A DNA stretch of 64,000 nt. Origin: Haloferula luteola. GTDB lineage: Bacteria; Verrucomicrobiota; Verrucomicrobiia; Verrucomicrobiales; Akkermansiaceae. Made by a program: the position numbers and the translations under genes. Below the pieces are notes generated by a model that saw only the letters and a program-made list of their open reading frames with translations, ran no database searches and was not told the origin of the DNA. The stretch spans positions 1 through 64,000 of the forward strand of contig NZ_JACHFD010000016.1 in assembly GCF_014201715.1 (NCBI RefSeq). Direction: 5' to 3'. Positions 8,702 to 17,042 of this stretch are shown piece by piece (the first letter of the stretch is position 1; each line of letters begins with the position of its first letter).

Positions 8702-10378
8702 ATGAAATGGCTTGAAGACCTTTCTGAGTGGCTGGTGGCCACTTCGGTACGGGGCACGTTGGTAGCTCTTGCGATCTTCGGGATGCAGTGGCTGTTGCGG
8801 CGCGGTTTGCCGGCAGCTTGGAGACATGCTCTCTGGCTTCCCTTGATGTTGGTTTTGGCCTTGCCCGTCCTGCCCAAGGTTCCATTCGGAGTCCTCCCCG
8901 GCGAAGTGCAGGGGATGACGGGACGGGAGGTTGCAACTCCGTTGGTGGAGAAGGTTGCCGGGGCGGAAGTCGTTTTCACTCCGGAGACGAAGATGAAGTC
9001 GAATTGGCAGTGGAATCCGCTGGCGATGATCTGGCTCGGTGGCTGTGGTGGACTTCTGGGGTTCAGCATTTTGGCGCACCGGAGAGTGCTGGGTCGCATG
9101 CGTGCTGCGAAGGTTCCGACTTGCGAGAGTTTGTCGAGATGGGTGGATGAAGCCGTGAAAGAAGTAGGTCTGGCGAAGGCCCCGGAAGTGATGGTCTCGC
9201 GCGGTGTGGAGAGTCCCGCGGTGACGGGTGTTTTCCGGCCGGTGCTGTTGTTGCCGGCGGGTTTTCCTGGGAGCTTGGGGGAAGGTCAGGCGCGTTTGAT
9301 TCTGCTGCATGAGCTGATGCATCTGAAGCGTTTCGACCTGCCTCTGAATGCGCTCAGTTGGGTGATCCAAGCGATGCACTGGTTCAATCCGGTGGTGTGG
9401 TTGGCGTTTTCCCGGATGCGGGTGGATCGGGAGGCGGCGTGCGACGCACAGGTGCTGGCTCTGAGTGGAGACGATCGTCGATCGGACTATGGGCATGCGT
9501 TGTTGACCTTGCATGCGTCGATGGGTCCCGTGAGACGATGCCCGGGATTGGTGGGAATCTTCGAGAGCCGTTCGGCCCTGAAAGAGCGGATTCGAGAGAT
9601 TGCCTGTCCGCGCAGAAGTCACCCTGCCTGGGCCGCGGTGGGCGTGACCTGCATGGGATGTCTCACGCTGCTGGGGGCCACTCAAACGCGAGAGAGAGGC
9701 CCTCGGGATACTCCACGGACTCCGATGGCGGTTGGAGAGCTGGATCCATCGCAGGTGGCCTTGGAGAAGTGCCTGGATGCGGTGATCCTTCCAGAGTTGC
9801 ACTGGAAGGATTGCGCGCTGGAGGAGGCCGTGGATGATCTGCGAACTGCTCTGCGGAAGGCGGCTGAAATCGCCAAGGCTGAGTTGCCCAAAGAGGTGAG
9901 CTTGATGATCCGAGCTCCTCGAGGATTCCAGCCCAAGCGAGTCACTTTCGAGAGCGATCGTGTTTCCCTGCGGAAAGCGCTGGAAGTGGTGGCGGAATCC
10001 AACGGCTTGCGCATTGAGGTGGGCGACACGGGAATCGTGTTGAGCCCGCGGGAAGCGGAGTCGATGCCGAAGGCGCCGCGGACAGCGGATGCGGAGATGA
10101 TTTCTGCTGCCAAGGCGATCGTCGTTCCCGAGATCGAGCTGGTGGGGGCCGCGCTTGTTGAGGCTGTGAATCAGCTCAATCAGCAAGTTCGCGAGGCCTC
10201 CGCGGGTGAGCCGGCATTCGTCATCCGAATCGATCCTCAGAAAGTCGACGAGCACCAGATGCTTCCGGAACTGCGTTTCAGAAAGATCTCGGTGTTGGAA
10301 GCTCTGAAATACTATGCCGATGCGACCCAGACTCTGCTGACCGCCGGAGAAAAGGAGATCTGGATCACTCGACATTGA
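8702..10378 (+). CDS. M56 family (BlaR1-like) membrane peptidase with STN-like C-terminus
   Basis: The N-terminal part is a polytopic M56 peptidase. Hydrophobic segments lie near residues 15-60 and 100-125, and the zinc motif His203-Glu-Leu-Met-His207 is followed by the conserved MHWFNPVVWLAFSRM and DREAACDAQVL. After a last membrane segment near residue 315 the protein does not have the penicillin-binding sensor domain of BlaR1. It has instead about 220 residues with two repeats of a secretin/TonB-short-N-terminal-like unit, for example VSLRKALEVVAESNGLRIEV and ISVLEALKYYADATQTLL. A TTG at 8693 is an alternative start. It pairs with the BlaI-like repressor upstream and likely senses an envelope signal other than a beta-lactam (inference). 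A terminator follows. Confidence 0.85.
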   Translation: MKWLEDLSEWLVATSVRGTLVALAIFGMQWLLRRGLPAAWRHALWLPLMLVLALPVLPKVPFGVLPGEVQGMTGREVATPLVEKVAGAEVVFTPETKMKSNWQWNPLAMIWLGGCGGLLGFSILAHRRVLGRMRAAKVPTCESLSRWVDEAVKEVGLAKAPEVMVSRGVESPAVTGVFRPVLLLPAGFPGSLGEGQARLILLHELMHLKRFDLPLNALSWVIQAMHWFNPVVWLAFSRMRVDREAACDAQVLALSGDDRRSDYGHALLTLHASMGPVRRCPGLVGIFESRSALKERIREIACPRRSHPAWAAVGVTCMGCLTLLGATQTRERGPRDTPRTPMAVGELDPSQVALEKCLDAVILPELHWKDCALEEAVDDLRTALRKAAEIAKAELPKEVSLMIRAPRGFQPKRVTFESDRVSLRKALEVVAESNGLRIEVGDTGIVLSPREAESMPKAPRTADAEMISAAKAIVVPEIELVGAALVEAVNQLNQQVREASAGEPAFVIRIDPQKVDEHQMLPELRFRKISVLEALKYYADATQTLLTAGEKEIWITRH

Positions 10379-10410
10379 GAGCTTGTCCACGCGCTCTCCG
10401 ACAAACCTTC

Positions 10411-10440
10411 AAAAAGGCGGGCCGAAGCGGCTCGCCTTTT
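10411..10440. terminator. bidirectional intrinsic terminator
   Basis: AAAAAGGCGGGCC-GAAGC-GGCTCGCCTTTT forms a strong hairpin with A- and T-tracts on either side. It lies between the M56 gene (plus strand) and the end of the unknown exported gene (minus strand), so it can terminate both. Confidence 0.85.
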
Positions 10441-10458
10441 ATCGGTTGGGGAGGGACG

Positions 10459-12177
10459 TTAGGGGTTTTCCGTGATTCTGAAGAACCCACGGGTTTCAAA
10501 TCCAGAAGGGACGGGAATGATGATGGGAGAGTTGGCGACATCTTCGAATCCGGGAACGGGTGTGAAGGGAGACATCAGATCGGGGGACGCTGAAATGGAG
10601 TAGGTGGTGGACGGTTGAGGATCAAACTCCAGTGTCGCATGAGTGGTGGATCCGGCACCGTCGCGCTGCAATGCGGTCAGTCTGAAATGCAGATCGGGAA
10701 TGATGGGCATGGGGAGGGCGAATGCCGCGATGCAGCCCGTGCAGAATCCGGGTTTCTGAAAGGTTCGATTTTCCGGATTGGCAGCATATTCCGCGAGGGT
10801 TTGGAAGCCCTCAAGTTGGCCCCCTCCAGAGGCTTGGAAGTAGTTCGCGCCGGCAAGATTGTGTGGCTCCAGTCGATTGCCGGGGGCGTCTTCGCCCCAG
10901 TAGTAGAAGTTCAGGAGGTTGCCCCCGTAGGTCGAGGTGGTGATGGTGGCATTGCTGTTCGTGATGAAGTCGCTGACGGTGGCATACTCGCCGATGTCGC
11001 CATCGATCGTGGCATCCCCTTCGTAGACCACATAGAAGCCGCCGGTATGGGGATCATAGGAGGCCCCGTGAATGGAGTTCGCATCGAAGGCTTCGTAACG
11101 GGGATCGCCCTCCGTCGGAATATCGGCGGCGGTGTTGCTCAACCAATCGGCGACGGTGGGCCAAGTGACCACGTCTCCGTAGAGATTGATGCCGTAAACG
11201 ATGCCAGAGGTGGGGTCGCAGGTGAATGCCTGGTACTCCCGATAGCCGAATTGGCTGGCCTCGTGGAACCCGCCGCGGAAGTTGGCCACATCTGCGACCG
11301 GAACCTCACCGCTTTGAATTCCGCTGAAGCCGTAGATTTCTCCGTCGTCGCCCACGAAATAGAGGAAGCGATCGTCCGTGATCACCGGAGGTTCGGGGGC
11401 GTCTCCGGTGACGGTGACAGAGAGGTTGTCGAAATGGATCGGCCCGGAATTGGGTGCGATGTCGAAGACGAGGTAGCGGGAGGTGAGTGAAATCCCGAAG
11501 TTTCCACTGTCGATGGGAGTCGTTCCGTCATTCAGGTAGATCTCGTAGGTCGACAGTTGCCCGATGGTGGTGTCGACATCTTGAAAAACGAGCCGCAATT
11601 CGACGGGTTCGCCGTAAGGGAGATCGGCGGCGATGGATTGGTTGACATCTCCTCCATTGGGATTCGAACTGGCATCGATGCGTTTGAAGATTTCCGCGCT
11701 GGCTTGATTGGCATTTGCGGCGAGCTGGATTCCGAACGGTACGGCGTCCACCGTTTGCGCAGGTGCCGTGGCAAGCGAGAACGAGCAACGGCGATTGATG
11801 GTGTCGACCGTGTCGTTGTCGATCGTGAGGTTGATCTCGTAGATTTTGCCCCGGAGATCGTCGCCAAAGTCGAAGGCGGTGAAGCCATCGGCGGTGAGGG
11901 TGATGGATCCGATGTTGGGGGCTGGGTCGATGCGGAGCGCATTGTCGTCGATCGAGTAGGCGGTATCGGCTTTCGCCGCTCCGCTGGCGTAGTAGGAGAG
12001 CGAGACGTCTACGCTGGCTTGACCACTGAGGCGCGATTCCAATGAGGAGTTGACCCCGTCGGTTCCGAAGCCTGTGGTGTTGGAGCTTCCTTCGCTGAGG
12101 TCAAAGGTATCGGAAAAGATCAGTTGGGCTTGGGCGGAAAAGGGAATGAGGAAGGCAATCGGAAGGATGGATTTCAT
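10459..12177 (-). CDS. exported protein of unknown function
   Basis: This 572-residue protein has a short signal peptide (MKSILPIAFLIPFSAQAQ). It continues with a beta-rich region up to about residue 265 that reads like a concanavalin-like jelly roll (FSDTFDLSEG near the start, FDNLSVTVTG at its end). The middle part (FLYFVGDDGEIYGF, then FTCDPTSGIVYGINLYGD) looks like a few blades of a beta-propeller. The last 75 residues form the recurrent C-terminal module of this window, ending RGFFRITENP. I do not recognise a specific family. It is probably secreted or surface-attached. No neighbour suggests a function: the MFS gene upstream is separated by 228 bases. Confidence 0.8.
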   Translation of the reverse strand: MKSILPIAFLIPFSAQAQLIFSDTFDLSEGSSNTTGFGTDGVNSSLESRLSGQASVDVSLSYYASGAAKADTAYSIDDNALRIDPAPNIGSITLTADGFTAFDFGDDLRGKIYEINLTIDNDTVDTINRRCSFSLATAPAQTVDAVPFGIQLAANANQASAEIFKRIDASSNPNGGDVNQSIAADLPYGEPVELRLVFQDVDTTIGQLSTYEIYLNDGTTPIDSGNFGISLTSRYLVFDIAPNSGPIHFDNLSVTVTGDAPEPPVITDDRFLYFVGDDGEIYGFSGIQSGEVPVADVANFRGGFHEASQFGYREYQAFTCDPTSGIVYGINLYGDVVTWPTVADWLSNTAADIPTEGDPRYEAFDANSIHGASYDPHTGGFYVVYEGDATIDGDIGEYATVSDFITNSNATITTSTYGGNLLNFYYWGEDAPGNRLEPHNLAGANYFQASGGGQLEGFQTLAEYAANPENRTFQKPGFCTGCIAAFALPMPIIPDLHFRLTALQRDGAGSTTHATLEFDPQPSTTYSISASPDLMSPFTPVPGFEDVANSPIIIPVPSGFETRGFFRITENP

Positions 12178-12260
12178 GGGTTTGGATCATGCTGGCACGC
12201 CTGGGTTTGGGCTGGGTTGGGTGCCTGCCATCGGTTGCATGTCCTGTCGGGGCCAGCCGT

Positions 12261-12283
12261 TCGCAAAAAATGGATTTTTGCGA
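12261..12283. repeat. perfect 9-bp inverted repeat
   Basis: TCGCAAAAA and TTTTTGCGA flank a five-base centre. It lies 84 bases upstream of the start of the exported gene at 12177 and downstream of the MFS stop. It could be a regulator site or part of a transcript hairpin between the two genes. No regulator is obvious nearby. Confidence 0.5.
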
Positions 12284-12302
12284 TTCGAGGGCCGGCGAGA
12301 AC

Positions 12303-12321
12303 CGGTCCCGGAAAGGGACCG
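12303..12321. repeat. hairpin CGGTCCC-GGAAA-GGGACCG
   Basis: A perfect seven-base GC-rich stem with a GGAAA loop lies in the gap between the MFS stop (12406) and the next minus-strand gene. CGATTCGA occurs on both sides of it (12281 and 12320). No T-tract follows on the minus strand, so a classic intrinsic terminator is not shown. Confidence 0.45.
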
Positions 12322-12405
12322 ATTCGAAAAGGCGTCGATCCACGGGGGGATCGGGATGGGCATTGAGATGGGTGTTGGGAGGAGAGCGTGGCCGCCTCGA
12401 GCTTT

Positions 12406-13962
12406 TCAAGGACGCTGGGGTGGACGGTCCTTTTTGAGGTTCATGGCGCGCGCAGCGCGGGACAGGCTCGAGCTGGCGCCGCGGCTGGTTTTCTTGAGCA
12501 TCTCATAGGGAAAGGCCGTCATGCGGCGCATGCCCATGTTGAGGCCGGAACTGGTGAAGATGCTGCTGCGAACCGACGCAAAGACCTGATCGCGGACGGC
12601 GGATTCACTGATGGTGCCTTCTTCGTCGATGAGTGACAGGCGGTGCCAAGCATAGAGGCCAGTGAGGGCAGCGGCAAAAAAGACAAAGTCGATGCCACGG
12701 AAGCTGACAGCGGAAAAATTAAGAGCCGAATCGGTTTGGGAAAAATCGTGCCGGTAAAAGAGGTCGAGGCTGATCTCCTTGGTGGCAAAATAACTGCCCA
12801 AGGCACCACCGACGATGGGCGCGATGGCGGCCGCGAGGCCGGCGCAAAAGGCATTGGTGCCGAGGTAAGAGGTGGCGTTGCCGTGCGGGGCGAGCCGTAA
12901 GGCGATGTTGGCCGAACAAAGATTGAACCCTGCTGTGGAGATGCCGCCGATGAAGTGAATCAAGACCAGGAGGGGAACCGTGAGGGCGTAACGTTCCGGC
13001 ATCGTGGTGAAGGGGTAGAGGATCAGCAAGACGATGAACAGAGGTACAGTCACGGCGAGCACGCTCTTGTTGCTGAAGCGGTCGGCGATGCGGCCCCAAA
13101 CGCGGAAGAAATAGATGTTGGTGACTTGGCTGAGCATGGCGAGGAGGATGACGCCGCTCATGGGGAGCCCGATGCGTTTGAGAATGTAGACGGCGAAAAA
13201 GGCTCCGGACATGATCACGGTGAAACTCCACGACGCGGAAAAGATGAGGAGGCGGCGGAAGTTCGGATCTTGGACTGGAGTGATGAGTCGTGTGAGCCAG
13301 CGAGTGCCGGGTTCGCTGGGAGTCATGCGGGGTTCAGGCATGAAGCCGACGGCGACTGCCGCCACGAGTCCAAAGAGGGAGGCCGCCAAAAAGACGACGG
13401 CATAGGCGGGGGCATCTCCCCCTAGCATTTGGGAGAGAGGGGCGATGCCAAATCCTCCGCCGAGGCTGAGGAGAGCCCCGAGAGCCGTGGCGGCAGAGAG
13501 GCGGGAAGCGAGGATCGAACCGCGGGATTTTTCGGGCAGCAGGTCTTTGATCAGGGAGGCGGTGGAGCACCCGGCAAAAGCCCCCCCGATGAAGAAAAGA
13601 ATCATGAAGGTGGTGAACAAGCCAACCTTGGAACCGTCCGGTGCAAGAAAGGGAACGAGGGCGGCGGCGACCAAAAAGAGTCGGGATGCAAGGGCGGCGA
13701 CAACGCTGACGAGCTTGCGTCGTCGGACTTTCTCGATCAGCAAGATGGCGGGAATCTGTGCCATTTGAGCGATCGGCGCGAAGCTGGCGAGGAGGCCGAT
13801 GATGAAGTTGTTCGCCTGAAGGGCGAGAGCCATGCCGGGAAGAAAAGCACCGGTCACGAGAATGGTCATGGCGTGGGAACCGAGGCATTCCCAGGTGAAG
13901 ACTTTGAGGCCTTTTTCGCGATCGTCATCCGTCAGTTGTTCTGTTGGCAGAAACCCAAACAT
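12406..13962 (-). CDS. MFS transporter
   Basis: The 518-residue protein has about 11-12 hydrophobic membrane segments arranged as in the major facilitator superfamily. Examples are MTILVTGAFLPGMALAL near residue 32, LFTTFMILFFIGGAFAG, AYAVVFLAASLFGLVAAVA, and LLIFSASWSFTVIMSGAFF opening the second half. A charged loop with KVRRRKLVS follows the second helix, as in MFS motif A. No substrate can be read from the sequence. The start at 13962 was chosen because MFGFLPTEQL leads directly into conserved sequence; the frame runs back to 14103 with unlikely residues. No ribosome-binding site is clear at either start. The gene is monocistronic as far as can be seen. Confidence 0.85.
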   Translation of the reverse strand: MFGFLPTEQLTDDDREKGLKVFTWECLGSHAMTILVTGAFLPGMALALQANNFIIGLLASFAPIAQMAQIPAILLIEKVRRRKLVSVVAALASRLFLVAAALVPFLAPDGSKVGLFTTFMILFFIGGAFAGCSTASLIKDLLPEKSRGSILASRLSAATALGALLSLGGGFGIAPLSQMLGGDAPAYAVVFLAASLFGLVAAVAVGFMPEPRMTPSEPGTRWLTRLITPVQDPNFRRLLIFSASWSFTVIMSGAFFAVYILKRIGLPMSGVILLAMLSQVTNIYFFRVWGRIADRFSNKSVLAVTVPLFIVLLILYPFTTMPERYALTVPLLVLIHFIGGISTAGFNLCSANIALRLAPHGNATSYLGTNAFCAGLAAAIAPIVGGALGSYFATKEISLDLFYRHDFSQTDSALNFSAVSFRGIDFVFFAAALTGLYAWHRLSLIDEEGTISESAVRDQVFASVRSSIFTSSGLNMGMRRMTAFPYEMLKKTSRGASSSLSRAARAMNLKKDRPPQRP

Positions 13963-14313
13963 CGTCGTCGCGCCTGCAGGTACGATGCCAGAGGGTGCAG
14001 CATCGAGACCGCGGGTGGTGGCTGATTGAGTGATAGCGCGTTTTTCCGGAGGCTGGAAGGTTCGGGAAATCCTGCGAGCCCTAGGGGCGGTGCCAAGCTG
14101 CATGGGAAAGCGTGCAAGATGCGAGGTGCCTAAGGGGCAACGGATCCGTTGTTAGAGGCATTGGTGCTTGCCCGAAGTTGGAGGAGTCCCCTAGGGGTAG
14201 GGTCTCCATCTCTTTTGCATGCCTTGAATGATCCTGTTCGAGGAGGTCATGGTTGATGGGGGATTCACGAATTCGCCCGATTTCAAGGAAGCCTGAAACC
14301 CTGCTTGGTTCGC
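13963..14313. other. divergent intergenic region
   Basis: This 351-base gap separates the divergently read MFS and FG-GAP genes and holds no gene I can support. It contains the perfect 14-base palindrome CAACGGATCCGTTG at 14138-14151 and CCCCTAGGGG near 14189. CCCTAGGGG also recurs near 14080. These could be regulator sites, but no regulator gene is adjacent. Confidence 0.5.
14138..14151. repeat. perfect 14-bp palindrome
   Basis: CAACGGATCCGTTG lies in the divergent gap between the MFS transporter gene and the FG-GAP protein gene, about 175 bases from each start. It is a candidate operator for either, on position alone. Confidence 0.4.
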
Positions 14314-16938
14314 ATGTTGACTGCTCATTTGACACCCCTGACGTGTGCTTCGCATCCGTTGTCTTTATGCCTGATTTTATTGTCGGTCGGCTTTGTGCCG
14401 CGAGAATTGCGGGCGGCGGATTTCGAGCCGATTTGGGAGATTCCCTATGATGGCACGACAGGGCAAGGAGCTGCCTTAGGGGATGTGGATGGCGATGGGG
14501 ACGTGGATGCGATTCTGACTGCGGATACCGATGGATCGATTCTGCTGCTCAACAATGGGAACGGCGTGTTGACTCAAGCGGAAGGGGCAGAAGCGTTGCC
14601 GAGTGCGGCGGAAGCCGCGTTTGGAGATGTGGATGACGATGGGGACCTTGATGTGTTCTTTGCGCGCTATCTGAACTCCTGCGAGGTTTGGTTGAATGAC
14701 GGGAATGGCGTCTTTTCAAACAGCGGACAGAGCATCGGCAGCGTCGCGGAATGGAGCGACGTGAAGTTGGTGGATGTCGATGGGGACGAGGATTTGGATG
14801 CGGTGGTGCCGACGGACAGTTCGACGAGCGCGAATCGGATTTTCCTGAATGATGGCGACGGGGTCTTCACCGACAGTGGTCAGAGTCTGGGGATGTTGTT
14901 CACGCGGCAGGTGGATGCTGGCGACGTGGATGGGGATGAGGATCTGGATTTGGTGTTCGCAAGCAATGGAACGAATGCCGTTTGGCTGAACGATGGAAAT
15001 GGAGCGTTCACCGAAAGTTCCAATGCCTTTGGGTATGCTGGGACTTTCGGGGTGGAGTTGGGCGATCTGGACGGAGATGAAGATTTGGACATCTGGTTTG
15101 CCAATGGCCAGAATGCGGTCCCGTCGGAGGGGGCGGAGGTCTGGCTGAATGATGGTCACGGAGTTTTTACGGACAGTGGCCAGAGGATTGGGACGGAGTA
15201 TTCCTTCGACGTCGAATTGGTGGATTTGGATGGTGATGGGGACCTTGACGCGGTGGAGGGCACCAATAGCACCCAGCCGAACAAGGTGTGGATCAATGAC
15301 GGATCCGGCCAGTTCAGCGACAGTGGTCGTGCTCTGGGGTACGGGAGAATTATCAGTTTGGTGAGCGGTTCGCTGAATGGGGACGCCCGGCCGGATTTGC
15401 TGTTGAGTGGGAACCTGGATCCTTCTGAGGTGTGGCTGGGCGCAGCGGCGCCGATCTACATCGGGGATAGTGGCCAGAGATTGGGTGGGGGAGCGATCAC
15501 CAGCGTGGCCTACGCGGATGTGGACGGCGACGGAGATCTCGACGCGGCGATGGGAGCGGTGGGTGGCAATGTGCGGATTCTCTTCAATGATGGAACCGGG
15601 GAGCTGACGGAATGGGGGGCGGCGCTACCCAACGGCTTTGGTAACAGCGTCGGATCTCTGGCGTTTGGAGATTTCGACGGCGATGACGATCCGGATCTGG
15701 TGGTTGGAACGATTGAGTATTCTGCCTTGGCCGATTGTCAGACCCGGCTTTGGAGAAATGACGGTGCGGGGGGATTCCAGCAGGTGGCGGTCTTGGAGTC
15801 GAGCGGGCCCACCGAGGCGCTTGTCACGGCCGATGTCGATGGGGACCTGGATCTCGATATTGTGGCTGCCACCCAAATGTATGGGATTTATAGTGGACAG
15901 AATCACGTCTACCTCAATGGCGGGGGAGGGTCCTTTACCCGGATGGATGAATTGGGGAGCAGTTATTGCTTTGATCTGGTGCTGGTGGACGTCGATGACG
16001 ATGGGGATTTGGATGCAGCCCTGGCGGTCAACAATGCACCGAATGAGGTTTGGTTGAATGACGGATCCGGGGGCTTTGTGACGTCGGGTCAAGCGTTGGG
16101 GGCGTCACGGACGACGGCACTGCTTGCGGGTGATGTGGACGACGATGGGGATCCGGATTTGGTGTGTGGAAACCGTGGTGCTGCGAGTGTGATCTACCTC
16201 AACGACGGTGATGGAGTTTTCTCGGCCAGCGGCGCCTCGATTGGCAATGGGCAGACTCAGGCTCTGGCATGGGTTGATGCGAATGGGGACGACGCGCCGG
16301 ACCTTTGGATCGGCAATGGCCTCAATGGCAAGGCCGTCGATTGGATCTATCAGAACGATGGAAGTGGACAGTTTGTTTTGACTCAAAGTCTTCCGGCGCG
16401 GTCGACATGGGGTTTGGCGGCGGCCGATTTCACGGGGGATGGAGCGGTGGACGTGTTGCTTGCGAGCCGCGATGGTGAGCATGGGCTGTGGAGTTTGCCG
16501 CAGGCGGGAGTGGACGCTGAGTCGTATGCGGGGTTGTTTGGTCTAACCGGGGAGGACCAAGGTGCGGACCGCGATCCGGATGGGGATGGGTTGCCGAATT
16601 CATTGGAGATGGCGTTCAATTTGAATCCGGCTGTGGCGGATGCTCATCTGAGATCGGGCACGGTGCATTCGACTCAGGGATTGCCGGTGTTGCGTGTGGA
16701 GAAGGTGGGGGAGCGACTGGCCTTGCAGGCAAGAGTCATTCGCCGGAAGAATGCGCCCAATCTCGACTATGCGTTGCTTGCGAGTCCTCGCTTGTCATCG
16801 TTTGTTGAGCCGAATGGGGTGGAGGTAACGACGCAGGGAGTCGATGACGACTATGAGTTGGCGACTTACACTTATTGGGTTCCTGAGGGAAGCGAGGCGT
16901 ATTTTGGGACGGTGTCTGTGGATTACACGGAGCCTTAA
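14314..16938 (+). CDS. exported FG-GAP/VCBS repeat protein
   Basis: After a signal peptide (cleavage near RELRAADF) the 874-residue protein carries about twelve FG-GAP/VCBS repeats. Each has a calcium-binding DxDxDGDxDL loop (for example DVDGDGDVDA, DVDDDGDLDV, DVDGDEDLDA) and then VWLNDGNGVF. These build an integrin-alpha-like beta-propeller. Near residue 755 a DPDGDGLPNSLEMAF segment is a calcium-binding linker of thrombospondin type 3 kind. The last 85 residues resemble the recurring C-terminal module (NLDYALLASPRL, then AYFGTVSV). The start is the ATG at 14314; a TTG at 14305 is also possible. It is probably a secreted or surface calcium-binding adhesion-type protein (inference). Confidence 0.88.
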   Translation: MLTAHLTPLTCASHPLSLCLILLSVGFVPRELRAADFEPIWEIPYDGTTGQGAALGDVDGDGDVDAILTADTDGSILLLNNGNGVLTQAEGAEALPSAAEAAFGDVDDDGDLDVFFARYLNSCEVWLNDGNGVFSNSGQSIGSVAEWSDVKLVDVDGDEDLDAVVPTDSSTSANRIFLNDGDGVFTDSGQSLGMLFTRQVDAGDVDGDEDLDLVFASNGTNAVWLNDGNGAFTESSNAFGYAGTFGVELGDLDGDEDLDIWFANGQNAVPSEGAEVWLNDGHGVFTDSGQRIGTEYSFDVELVDLDGDGDLDAVEGTNSTQPNKVWINDGSGQFSDSGRALGYGRIISLVSGSLNGDARPDLLLSGNLDPSEVWLGAAAPIYIGDSGQRLGGGAITSVAYADVDGDGDLDAAMGAVGGNVRILFNDGTGELTEWGAALPNGFGNSVGSLAFGDFDGDDDPDLVVGTIEYSALADCQTRLWRNDGAGGFQQVAVLESSGPTEALVTADVDGDLDLDIVAATQMYGIYSGQNHVYLNGGGGSFTRMDELGSSYCFDLVLVDVDDDGDLDAALAVNNAPNEVWLNDGSGGFVTSGQALGASRTTALLAGDVDDDGDPDLVCGNRGAASVIYLNDGDGVFSASGASIGNGQTQALAWVDANGDDAPDLWIGNGLNGKAVDWIYQNDGSGQFVLTQSLPARSTWGLAAADFTGDGAVDVLLASRDGEHGLWSLPQAGVDAESYAGLFGLTGEDQGADRDPDGDGLPNSLEMAFNLNPAVADAHLRSGTVHSTQGLPVLRVEKVGERLALQARVIRRKNAPNLDYALLASPRLSSFVEPNGVEVTTQGVDDDYELATYTYWVPEGSEAYFGTVSVDYTEP

Positions 16939-17042
16939 GGAAGCAGGATGGGAGGGGGAAGACGGCTTAGGTTCCATCGGGTGAAATTGACGGGAGTGGG
17001 GCTGGCCTCCAGGGGCGTCTCGGGTTTTGCTCCGGGCACTGC

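Noticed and set aside
8027-10390. 787-residue open frame on the minus strand
   Set aside because: It is antisense to the M56 gene, rich in His, Arg, Gln and Ser, without any recognisable domain; a shadow of the high-GC coding strand.
14460-16500. Regularly spaced DNA repeats that could suggest a repeat array or CRISPR
   Set aside because: They encode FG-GAP units in one open frame (GATGTGGATGGCGATG-like); no conserved spacer-repeat structure is present.
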